A DNA stretch of 6,612 bases from an uncultured Lachnospiraceae bacterium. GTDB taxonomy: Bacteria; Bacillota; Clostridia; Lachnospirales; Lachnospiraceae. How positions within the stretch are numbered: position 1 is the first letter of the stretch; each line of letters starts with the position of its first letter. The DNA lies in contig CADCOL010000264.1 of assembly GCA_902803015.1 (NCBI GenBank), forward strand, positions 1-6,612, given 5' to 3'. Below the pieces are notes generated by a model that was given only the letters and a program-made list of their open reading frames with translations, had not been told where the DNA came from and did not search any database. A program made the position numbers and the translations under genes. This document shows, piece after piece, positions 1 to 5,733 of this stretch.

Positions 1-1
1 A

Positions 2-1303
2 GCCAACAGAATTATATTGATTATACTTGCAGCTATTATGCTACAGGTTCCTTTATTATACTTAATTCCTCTGCGTTCCGAGGCGGCACCGAAAAAATAC
101 GTCATCGCGATTGACCCCGGACACGGCGGGAAAAGTACCGGAGCCGTTCAATTCGGCATTAATGAAAAAGATTTGGATTTCGCGGTTTCAAAAGCACTGG
201 CAGAAAAACTGTCCGAATTTGAAAATGTGGAAGTTGTATTAACCAGGGACGGCGATGTGGATTTATCTTATGAAGAGCGCGTAAAAAAAGCTTACGAAAA
301 GAAAGCCGATTTTATGCTTTCCGTCCATTTTAATTCCACGGACAATCATCTTTCCACCGGAAGCGAAATCTACGTTTCAAAAGACGAATATCTGTACAAA
401 ACCGTAATGCCCGTTGCGGAAAGCATTAAGGAATCTTTGGAAGAGATCGGTGTGCACAGCAACGGAATTTTCTCAAGAGAAGGCGAAGGCGAAAAGGATT
501 ATTACGGTCTGATCCGTCATTCAACCGGTTATCGCATTCCGGCGCTGATCGTGGAACACCTTTGCATGGACCGCGAAGAGTATCAGTATCTGATTACCAG
601 TGAAGATTCGCTAAAAATGCTCGGAGAACGAGATGCGATTGCGATTGCCAGAGCATTAAAGTTAAAATCTGAAGAATATGATTTTACAAAAGAGCCGGAT
701 ATCAAATATGAGAAGCCTTCGCCGCTGAACATGGATTCTTCCACACCGGATTATGCGGAAATCACATTGGAAGACTATATGCAGTTCTCCAAAACCAGCT
801 GCCTTGCGACAATTTGCGTACGTGCAAACGATCCGAAAGGCACGCTTGCAGGTTTCAGAATTTCCGAGGATTGCGGAAAAACATACGGAAAACTTCAGGA
901 ATTTGATTACGGCGGGGTCGGACATTTTAAAATACAAATCGACCAGAAGAAGCCGAAAACGCTTTCGGTTTTAGTGGTAAATTCCGAGAACCGAAGTATT
1001 GCAAGTAATTTCCTGGATCCGATGCTGGAGATTGAACTGGATCCGGAATTCGGCCTCCAAAAACAGGAAGAAATTACTTCCGAGCCTGTATCCGATATTC
1101 CGTCGGAAGTGCCGGATGTTTTCGATCACGAACCGAGATTTGATGCACTGAAATCCATTGTTGTGGTATTCGGAATCCTGATGGGTTGCGTGCTTTGCGT
1201 GCTTTTATACATTATGGCGAAGAAGGATGCCAAGCCGAAAGTTTCGGCCGACACAGAAACATCTGACGAAAAAAACGAGGAAACAAAGAATGAGATTGGA
1301 TAA
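2..1303 (+). CDS. N-acetylmuramoyl-L-alanine amidase (Amidase_3 family), membrane-anchored, 5' partial
   Basis: Predicted zinc hydrolase that cuts the bond between N-acetylmuramic acid and L-alanine in peptidoglycan, acting outside the membrane. The frame stays open to the left edge. The first possible start, a TTG at 17, lacks a ribosome binding site and falls inside the hydrophobic segment, so the true start probably lies upstream. Numbering from that TTG: a signal or anchor helix covers about 1-20. The catalytic domain (about 27-215) has the family zinc ligands His36 (in IDPGHGG), Glu50 (in NEKDLDF) and His104 (in SVHFNS), plus catalytic Glu180 (in LIVEH). An extra, probably beta-rich domain that I do not recognise spans about 246-345. 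A Pro/Glu-rich stalk follows, then a second membrane helix at about 379-400 and a charged Lys/Glu tail. The 3' end overlaps the next gene by 14 bases. Family call is firm; substrate specificity and the role of the anchor are inferred. Confidence 0.9.
   Translation, partial: ANRIILIILAAIMLQVPLLYLIPLRSEAAPKKYVIAIDPGHGGKSTGAVQFGINEKDLDFAVSKALAEKLSEFENVEVVLTRDGDVDLSYEERVKKAYEKKADFMLSVHFNSTDNHLSTGSEIYVSKDEYLYKTVMPVAESIKESLEEIGVHSNGIFSREGEGEKDYYGLIRHSTGYRIPALIVEHLCMDREEYQYLITSEDSLKMLGERDAIAIARALKLKSEEYDFTKEPDIKYEKPSPLNMDSSTPDYAEITLEDYMQFSKTSCLATICVRANDPKGTLAGFRISEDCGKTYGKLQEFDYGGVGHFKIQIDQKKPKTLSVLVVNSENRSIASNFLDPMLEIELDPEFGLQKQEEITSEPVSDIPSEVPDVFDHEPRFDALKSIVVVFGILMGCVLCVLLYIMAKKDAKPKVSADTETSDEKNEETKNEIG
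1277..1280 (+). promoter_or_regulatory. Ribosome binding site that sets the start of the RsuA-type gene
   Basis: GAGG lies nine bases before the ATG at 1290, inside the end of the amidase gene. It supports that ATG over the in-frame ATG at 1227. The stretch 1227-1289 would add 21 basic residues in front of the S4 domain that family members do not have. Confidence 0.6.
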
Positions 1304-2018
1304 ATTCCTCGCACATTCAGGCATCGGAACCAGAAGCGAGGTTAAAACGATTCTGAAAAAGGGACAGGTTTCCGTAAACGGTGCCGTAATAAAAGATGCA
1401 GGATTTGATGTAAACGAAGCATCCGATAAAGTGGTTTGCCGCGGAGAAGAAATCGGATACCGAAAGCATATCTGTTATGCATTAAATAAACCGGCGGGAT
1501 ATGTTTGCAGCAAGTCGGAAGAGGACGGGGAATCGGTTTATAAACTGCTTCCGGAAGAATTCAGAAATCGAATTCAGGCTGTCGGCAGGCTGGATAAGGA
1601 TACGACCGGGCTTTTGATTTTTACGGATAACGGCGATTGGGCGCACAAAGTGCTTTCTCCGAATCATCATGTTGCAAAAACCTATGAAGTTACCTGTGAA
1701 AAAGAGATTACGGACGAAGATATCGCCAAACTGGAAGCGGGCATTTCAATCGGCGACGGCGAAACAGCCGCGCCTGCGAGGGTGGAGCGCGTTGGTACAG
1801 AAAGCTTCGCCGGAACCGACCGGATTGATTCAGGGAAAAGAATTCTTCTGACGATTGAAGAGGGCAAATATCATCAGGTCAAGCGCATGATGCGTTCGAC
1901 TGCAAATAAAGTAATCGGACTAAAACGAATCTCATTCGGAAATATTTCTCTGGATGATTTAAATATTTCGGAAGGTACCGGCATTATCCTGAACGAATCC
2001 GATGTACTTAATCAGTAA
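1290..2018 (+). CDS. rsuA: 16S rRNA pseudouridine synthase, RsuA/RluB/RluE family
   Basis: Isomerises a uridine in ribosomal RNA to pseudouridine; RsuA proteins act on 16S U516 (E. coli numbering) during small-subunit assembly. The protein has 242 residues, normal for the family. Residues 1-45 form an S4 RNA-binding domain (MRLDKFLAHSG start). The synthase domain follows, opened by LNKPAGY at about 65-71. Motif GRLDKDTTGLL carries the catalytic Asp102, SPNHHVAKTYEV (about 123-134) holds the conserved Lys-x-Tyr region, and EGKYHQVKRMM (191-201) is the third family motif. The HH..KTY and YHQVKRM signatures resemble RsuA more than RluB, so 16S is the preferred target, though this is inferred from recalled family patterns. 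The start ATG overlaps the amidase stop by 14 bases, suggesting co-transcription and possibly coupled translation. Confidence 0.88.
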   Translation: MRLDKFLAHSGIGTRSEVKTILKKGQVSVNGAVIKDAGFDVNEASDKVVCRGEEIGYRKHICYALNKPAGYVCSKSEEDGESVYKLLPEEFRNRIQAVGRLDKDTTGLLIFTDNGDWAHKVLSPNHHVAKTYEVTCEKEITDEDIAKLEAGISIGDGETAAPARVERVGTESFAGTDRIDSGKRILLTIEEGKYHQVKRMMRSTANKVIGLKRISFGNISLDDLNISEGTGIILNESDVLNQ

Positions 2019-2051
2019 TTTTAAATCCATTTAAATTAAGAAGGTAGAATA

Positions 2052-2630
2052 ATGTTTTTTGGTAAGAAAAAGGGCACATTTCCATACTTAAAGAAAGCCC
2101 CTGTAATTCAGGGACTGATGACGCTTGTTTTATTGCTGTTGCCGGTCGGATTGTTCTTTATCGGCTACAGCATTACTAAGGATGTCAAAAATCTCTTTAC
2201 GGTTGTTGCTGTCGTCGGAATGCTTCCGGCCGCTAAGTCAATCGTTTCGTTTATCGTGTTTCTTCGTGCCGAAAAATACTCCTGCAAACCGGAGCTGCAC
2301 GATAAGATTCAGCCTTTCGAAGGCAAAGGAGCGCTCATCGGTTACGATTATTATTTAACGTCTTACTCGGTCAATTACCCGCTTCCCGCAGCGGCAGTAG
2401 CCAGGAAATGCTTAATCGCGCTTTCCGGCAACACGGCGCTTAAGTCCGTTGATTACGAAGATCATATCAAAGAATATATGAAGAAGAACGAAATTAAGGA
2501 CATTACCGTGAAGGTATTCGACAAGGAGGAGCGCTTTTTAGAGCGCCTCGCCGAGCTCGCCGCAAGTGAAGACGAAATTACCGAGGACGAGGCGAAGTCC
2601 TTTGCGTTACTGGCTTCATTAAGTATTTAA
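2052..2630 (+). CDS. Unrecognised protein with two membrane helices and a cytoplasmic domain
   Basis: I do not recognise this 192-residue protein and assign no function. A strong AAGAAGG ribosome binding site (2038-2044) lies seven bases before the ATG. The N-terminus is very basic (FFGKKKG, then LKKA), followed by two hydrophobic segments at about 20-39 and 48-71 with a short charged turn between them. By the positive-inside rule, both ends should be cytoplasmic. Residues 73-192 look like a soluble mixed alpha/beta domain: a tyrosine-rich stretch (GYDYYLTSYSVNY, 98-110), an alanine-rich helix, the strand ITVKVFD (151-157), and an acidic helix-rich end (LAELAASEDEITEDEA). No enzyme motif, metal-binding cluster or nucleotide-binding loop is evident. 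It sits 33 bases after the RsuA-type gene and 39 bases before the RluA-type gene, so it is probably co-transcribed with both. Confidence 0.85.
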   Translation: MFFGKKKGTFPYLKKAPVIQGLMTLVLLLLPVGLFFIGYSITKDVKNLFTVVAVVGMLPAAKSIVSFIVFLRAEKYSCKPELHDKIQPFEGKGALIGYDYYLTSYSVNYPLPAAAVARKCLIALSGNTALKSVDYEDHIKEYMKKNEIKDITVKVFDKEERFLERLAELAASEDEITEDEAKSFALLASLSI

Positions 2631-2651
2631 AATAAACTACAGCAGGCAATT

Positions 2652-2656
2652 GGAGG
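2652..2656 (+). promoter_or_regulatory. Ribosome binding site of the RluA-type gene, long spacing
   Basis: GGAGG is a perfect Shine-Dalgarno core but sits 13 bases before the ATG at 2670, longer than the 5-9 bases seen for most genes here. No better-placed ATG, GTG or TTG in the same frame lies nearer to it, so the ATG at 2670 is kept. Confidence 0.55.
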
Positions 2657-2669
2657 CCGTAAATTTTAC

Positions 2670-3785
2670 ATGAAATCATGGACTGTAAGCGACAAAGAAG
2701 CCGGTGGACGGCTGGATAAGTACTTGAAAGTCAGGCTGCCCGAAGCACCGGATTCTTTTTTTTATAAAATGGCCCGCAAAAAGAACCTTACAATCAACAA
2801 CGAAAAATGCAAAGGCAACGAGATTTTAAAAGCCGGCGACACCGTAAAACTATTCGTTAGCGATGATACCATCGCATTGTTTGAAGGAAACACAAAGGAA
2901 AAAGAAAGTCAAACCGCCCGCAAAACAACTTCCTATGAAGAAGCATATTCCAAATTAAAAGGCATCGAAGTACTTAAAGAAACCGACGACCTGATTTTCT
3001 TATATAAACCATCGGGAATTCTTTCTCAGAAAGCAAAGGATAACGATTTAAGCCTCAATGAATGGCTGATTGGATACTTAATAAAGAATAAAAAGCTCTC
3101 GGAAGAGGAATTAAGCACTTTTACACCTTCCGTTTTAAACCGTCTCGACCGAAACACCGAGGGAATCGTACTCGGATCCAAGACCTTAAGAGGCAGCCGT
3201 TTCGGTTCGGAAGTAATAAGAAACGGCGGACTTCGCAAATTTTACTTTTGCGTAGTAAAAGGAGAGTGCGATTTAAACGGAAAACTCGAAGGGTATCTTT
3301 GGAAAGACGAGCGAAGCAATAAGGTATGTATTTATCGGAACGAAAGTGATGTTCCCAAAGATCGAGCCAATGATGCAAAATATGTTTCCATTGATGTTAA
3401 TGTTTTAAGTTCGGATACGAGCGCGACCGGCCGGGTTGAGGCCTCTGTGGGCAGTACTGCAAACAGATCCGACTTAAAATCACTTCTCGAAGTCGAGCTG
3501 CATTCCGGCAAAAGCCATCAGATTCGCGCATTGCTTGCCGAATACGGATATCCGATACTGGGCGATCATAAATATGGCGCCGGAGACAAAACAAATCCCG
3601 AAAAGAAGCAGGGCCAGTACCTTGCAGCCGTACGCGTCGAATTCCCGCAAATGAATGCTGAAATGAACAAGGAAGCCGAGGCAAATACAAATGCGGAATA
3701 CAACGAATCCGACGCCTGGAAGTCCGAATACAGCGGTCTTACAGTGTCTTACGAGCCTGATTTTGCAAAAGAATTTAATGTTTGA
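2670..3785 (+). CDS. RluA-family rRNA pseudouridine synthase with two insertions
   Basis: Predicted to convert uridines in rRNA, or possibly tRNA, to pseudouridine. Residues 1-65 form an S4-type RNA-binding domain (GGRLDKYLKVRLP). The synthase domain starts near DDLIFLYKPSG (106-115). The active-site motif reads NRLDRNTEG with catalytic Asp160, where most family members have HRLDRxTSG. I recall Asn-Arg-Leu/Ile-Asp-Arg as common in clostridial members, so it is probably active. LRKFYFCVVKG (188-198) holds the Lys-x-Tyr motif; LHSGKSHQIRALLAEYGYPILGD (277-299) is the C-terminal family motif. Length is 371 residues against roughly 300 for typical RluA-family proteins. The excess lies in a Ser/Thr/Ala-rich insert at about 242-270 and an Asn/Glu/Ala-rich insert at about 328-355. 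Subfamily and target site cannot be set from the sequence. The stop codon overlaps the -35 box of the his promoter. Confidence 0.87.
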   Translation: MKSWTVSDKEAGGRLDKYLKVRLPEAPDSFFYKMARKKNLTINNEKCKGNEILKAGDTVKLFVSDDTIALFEGNTKEKESQTARKTTSYEEAYSKLKGIEVLKETDDLIFLYKPSGILSQKAKDNDLSLNEWLIGYLIKNKKLSEEELSTFTPSVLNRLDRNTEGIVLGSKTLRGSRFGSEVIRNGGLRKFYFCVVKGECDLNGKLEGYLWKDERSNKVCIYRNESDVPKDRANDAKYVSIDVNVLSSDTSATGRVEASVGSTANRSDLKSLLEVELHSGKSHQIRALLAEYGYPILGDHKYGAGDKTNPEKKQGQYLAAVRVEFPQMNAEMNKEAEANTNAEYNESDAWKSEYSGLTVSYEPDFAKEFNV

Positions 3786-3810
3786 CAAAGAGAGTACCGT
3801 CCTATATAAT
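3782..3810 (+). promoter_or_regulatory. Consensus SigA promoter of the hisZGD operon
   Basis: TTGACA at 3782-3787 and TATAAT at 3805-3810 are separated by exactly 17 bases, a perfect match to the vegetative promoter consensus. The -35 box begins inside the last coding codon and covers the TGA stop of the upstream gene. The expected transcription start is near 3816-3818, about 100 bases before hisZ. A promoter this close to consensus should be strong without an activator, which implies control by repression or by the leader RNA. Confidence 0.9.
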
Positions 3811-3819
3811 TTACTACAT

Positions 3820-3837
3820 TAGCATATTACTATGCTA
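3820..3837 (+). promoter_or_regulatory. Candidate repressor operator palindrome
   Basis: TAGCATATTACTATGCTA has perfect 7-base arms around a 4-base centre and lies at about +4 to +21 from the predicted transcription start, a classic place for a repressor site. TrpR-like HisR/YerC regulators have been proposed for histidine genes in Gram-positive bacteria; whether this sequence matches their site cannot be judged here. It could instead act only as an RNA hairpin. Confidence 0.45.
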
Positions 3838-3862
3838 TCACTTTAATTCGTTAAAGTGATAG
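3835..3862 (+). promoter_or_regulatory. Long perfect inverted repeat with TTCG loop
   Basis: CTATCACTTTAA at 3835-3846 is the exact reverse complement of TTAAAGTGATAG at 3851-3862, with the tetraloop TTCG between. As RNA this is a 12-bp stem closed by a UUCG loop, though the closing pair is A-U rather than the most stable C-G. The following bases are AGGTGGCC rather than a T-run, so it is not an intrinsic terminator. It shares three bases with the preceding palindrome, so the two RNA stems compete at the junction. Confidence 0.65.
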
Positions 3863-3907
3863 GTGGCCTGAAGTACAGGCAAGTCAATTTCGTGATAAAA
3901 CGCAAAT

Positions 3908-3913
3908 AAGGAG
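3908..3913 (+). promoter_or_regulatory. Ribosome binding site of hisZ
   Basis: AAGGAG lies five bases before the hisZ ATG at 3919. It directly abuts the fourth leader hairpin (3887-3907), so folding or refolding there could affect ribosome access. Confidence 0.8.
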
Positions 3914-3918
3914 CATTT

Positions 3919-5034
3919 ATGATTTCATTACTTCATACACCGGACGGTGTAAGAGACGTATACGGAGAGGAATTAACCGAAAAGGTTGCGATCTCTTCCT
4001 TGATTCTCGGCACCATTAACCTTTACGGATACGAAAGAATCGACACCCCGGCATTTGAATATTTTGATGTATTTTCAAAAGATATCGGAACGATTCCTTC
4101 CAAAGATTTATACAAATTCTTTGATAAGGAAGGAAATACGCTGGTTCTTCGTCCCGACTTTACGCCGAGCGTTGCAAGATGTGCGGCAAAGTACTTTTCC
4201 GACGAAAAACTTCCTTTAAGATTCTGCTATAAAGGCAATACCTTTATCAATACCAGTGAATTGCAGGGAAAACTGAAAGAAACGACACAGATCGGATTCG
4301 AATTAATCAACGATTCTTCGATTTATGCGGACGCGGAAGCGCTTCGTATCGTGATTGAAAGCCTTTTAAAGACCGGTCTTACCGAATTTCAGGTCAGCAT
4401 CGGTGAAAGCAATTATTTCAAAGGTCTTTGCGAGGAAGCAAATCTCGACGAAGATACGGAAATGACGCTCAGGGATTTTATCACATCAAAGAATTATTAT
4501 GCGGCAAGAGAGTACTTAAAAGGTTTGAATTTCGATTCTGCATTTCTTGACCGTCTCGAAGCAATTTCCAAGGTGTTTTTACCGACCGGGGAACTTAAGA
4601 AACTTTCAAACGACGTCACAAACGAACGTTCCAAAAAGGCAATTGAGCGATTGATTGCCATCCGAAACCTCCTTTCGAAGGACGGCTATGACCGTTACAT
4701 TTCCTTCGACCTGACGATGCTTTCAAAGTATCATTACTATACCGGCATCATTTTCACCGCATACACATACGGCGTCGGAAATGCAATCGTCAAAGGCGGA
4801 AGATACGATAATCTGATTGAAAAATTCGGCAAGGAAGCCCCCGCGGTCGGTTGCGTATTCATGATAGACGAAATCCAGACTGCAATCCGCAGGCAGGGCG
4901 TCGAAATTAAGGATTCCAAAACCGATAAAACCGTAATTACTTATACGGAAGATACTTATGAAGAAGCCGTTGCAAAAGCGGATGCATTAAGAAAAGAAGG
5001 CAAAGCGGCCGTTTTAATCAGAAACGCAAATTAA
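3919..5034 (+). CDS. hisZ: ATP phosphoribosyltransferase regulatory subunit HisZ
   Basis: A histidyl-tRNA synthetase paralogue that does not charge tRNA. It assembles with short-form HisG to form active, histidine-sensitive ATP phosphoribosyltransferase, the first step of histidine synthesis, in the cytoplasm. The start resembles class II HisRS (TPDGVRDVYGEE, 7-18). Motif 2 is at 76-87 (LRPDFTPSVAR), a CYKGN segment at 103-107, and the motif 3 region at 293-311 (GGRYDNL through AVGC). Where true HisRS has RGLDYYTG, this protein has KYHYYTGIIF (270-279), a HisZ-like change. The immediately following short hisG supports the call strongly. At 371 residues it ends at VLIRNAN, apparently within the C-terminal alpha/beta segment that longer homologues complete. 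The next 33 bases hold no continuation in another frame, so it seems genuinely short rather than frameshifted. Confidence 0.92.
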   Translation: MISLLHTPDGVRDVYGEELTEKVAISSLILGTINLYGYERIDTPAFEYFDVFSKDIGTIPSKDLYKFFDKEGNTLVLRPDFTPSVARCAAKYFSDEKLPLRFCYKGNTFINTSELQGKLKETTQIGFELINDSSIYADAEALRIVIESLLKTGLTEFQVSIGESNYFKGLCEEANLDEDTEMTLRDFITSKNYYAAREYLKGLNFDSAFLDRLEAISKVFLPTGELKKLSNDVTNERSKKAIERLIAIRNLLSKDGYDRYISFDLTMLSKYHYYTGIIFTAYTYGVGNAIVKGGRYDNLIEKFGKEAPAVGCVFMIDEIQTAIRRQGVEIKDSKTDKTVITYTEDTYEEAVAKADALRKEGKAAVLIRNAN

Positions 5035-5067
5035 GCGAAAGACCGGCTGCCCGATACAGGAGATAAA

Positions 5068-5733
5068 ATGGACAATATCAATACCGATCAGAAATATTTG
5101 GTTTTTGCACTCTGCAAAGGCCGCCTCGCAATGAAAACGCTGGAACTTTTGGAATCCATCGGCATTACCTGCGAGGAAATGAAGGACAAATCCACAAGAA
5201 AACTCGTGTTTGTCAACGAAGAATACAAGTTAAAATTTTTCCTGGCCAAAGGTCCCGATGTACCGACTTATGTGGAAGCAGGCGCGGCGGATATCGGCGT
5301 TGTGGGAAGCGACATTATCTTAGAAGAAAATCGTCGCGTATACGAAGTTCTGGATTTAGGCTTCGGCAAATGCCGCATGTGCGTTTGCGGACCGGAGAGT
5401 GCAAGGGAACTTTTGCAGCACCGCGAAAGAATACGCGTGGCAACGAAATATCCGACCATCGCAAAAGATTATTTCTTTAATCAGAAGAACCAGACCGTCG
5501 ATATCATTAAATTAAACGGTTCCGTCGAACTCGGTCCGATTGTCGGCTTGTCCGACGTCATTGTCGATATCGTGGAAACCGGAAGCACCCTGCGTGAAAA
5601 CGGCCTCGATGTTTTGGAGGAGATTCGTCCTCTGTCCGCAAGGGTCATCGTAAATCAGGTCAGCATGAAGATGCAAAATGAACGAATTTACGATATAATA
5701 GAGAAGTTAAGGGAGAGCTTACGCAATGAATAA
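5068..5733 (+). CDS. hisG: ATP phosphoribosyltransferase catalytic subunit, short form
   Basis: Joins ATP and phosphoribosyl pyrophosphate to give phosphoribosyl-ATP, the committed step of histidine synthesis. The 221 residues correspond to the short HisG form, which lacks the C-terminal histidine-binding domain and depends on HisZ for activity and feedback. Visible signatures are the N-terminal FALCKGRL (13-20), the loop LAKGPDVPTYVEAGAADIGVVGSD (59-82) typical of the family, and the PRPP-binding segment IVDIVETGSTLREN (165-178). AGGAG at 5058-5062 sits five bases before the ATG. It starts 33 bases after hisZ, and its last 8 bases overlap hisD, so the three are one transcription unit. Confidence 0.95.
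   Translation: MDNINTDQKYLVFALCKGRLAMKTLELLESIGITCEEMKDKSTRKLVFVNEEYKLKFFLAKGPDVPTYVEAGAADIGVVGSDIILEENRRVYEVLDLGFGKCRMCVCGPESARELLQHRERIRVATKYPTIAKDYFFNQKNQTVDIIKLNGSVELGPIVGLSDVIVDIVETGSTLRENGLDVLEEIRPLSARVIVNQVSMKMQNERIYDIIEKLRESLRNE
5709..5715 (+). promoter_or_regulatory. Ribosome binding site of hisD inside hisG
   Basis: AAGGGAG lies ten bases before the hisD ATG at 5726, within the last codons of hisG. It supports this start, which yields an 8-base overlap with hisG and suggests translational coupling. Confidence 0.65.

Larger units (their letters stand above)
3817..3918 (+). promoter_or_regulatory. Structured 5' leader of hisZ, unknown class
   Basis: Four hairpins can form in succession: 3821-3836 (6 bp, UUAC loop), 3835-3862 (up to 12 bp, UUCG loop), 3866-3880 (5 bp GCCTG/CAGGC, loop AAGUA) and 3887-3907 (7 bp with one bulged C, loop GAUAAA). 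The last ends right at the Shine-Dalgarno AAGGAG. Few bases are left unpaired. The leader is too short for a T-box and lacks its conserved core. It encodes no histidine-rich leader peptide and has no U-tract behind any stem. I recognise no known riboswitch. Pairings were read by eye; a regulatory role is inferred. Confidence 0.5.

Noticed and set aside
17..19. TTG as the true start of the amidase
   Set aside because: The frame remains open to the window edge, no ribosome binding site precedes it, and the hydrophobic segment already begins before it with an Arg in front.
1227..1289. Upstream in-frame ATG as start of the RsuA-type gene
   Set aside because: It would add 21 basic residues with no family counterpart. 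The ATG at 1290 has GAGG at good spacing and gives the standard MRLDKFLA S4-domain start.
2020..2035. TTTAAAT-CC-ATTTAAA palindrome between the RsuA-type gene and the membrane-protein gene
   Set aside because: All A/T arms with a 2-base centre in an AT-rich gap are weak as RNA or operator, and there is no T-run or promoter beside it.
3480..3788. 102-codon open frame on the minus strand inside the RluA-type gene
   Set aside because: It lies opposite a well-supported gene and has no convincing ribosome binding site or recognisable protein features.
3832..3846. Leader-peptide attenuator before hisZ
   Set aside because: The only short frame here starts at the ATG at 3832 and codes for Met-Leu-Ser-Leu before a stop. 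It has no ribosome binding site and no histidine codons.
3835..3870. Intrinsic terminator ending the upstream gene set
   Set aside because: The 12-bp stem is AT-rich and followed by AGGTGGCCTG rather than a run of T, and it lies downstream of the his promoter.
3861..3880. AGGTGG before hisZ as the core of a histidine T-box
   Set aside because: The full T-box core (AGGGTGGNACCGCG) is absent, the leader is only about 100 bases, and no terminator follows. The UGGC there would also not suit tRNA-His, whose discriminator base is C.
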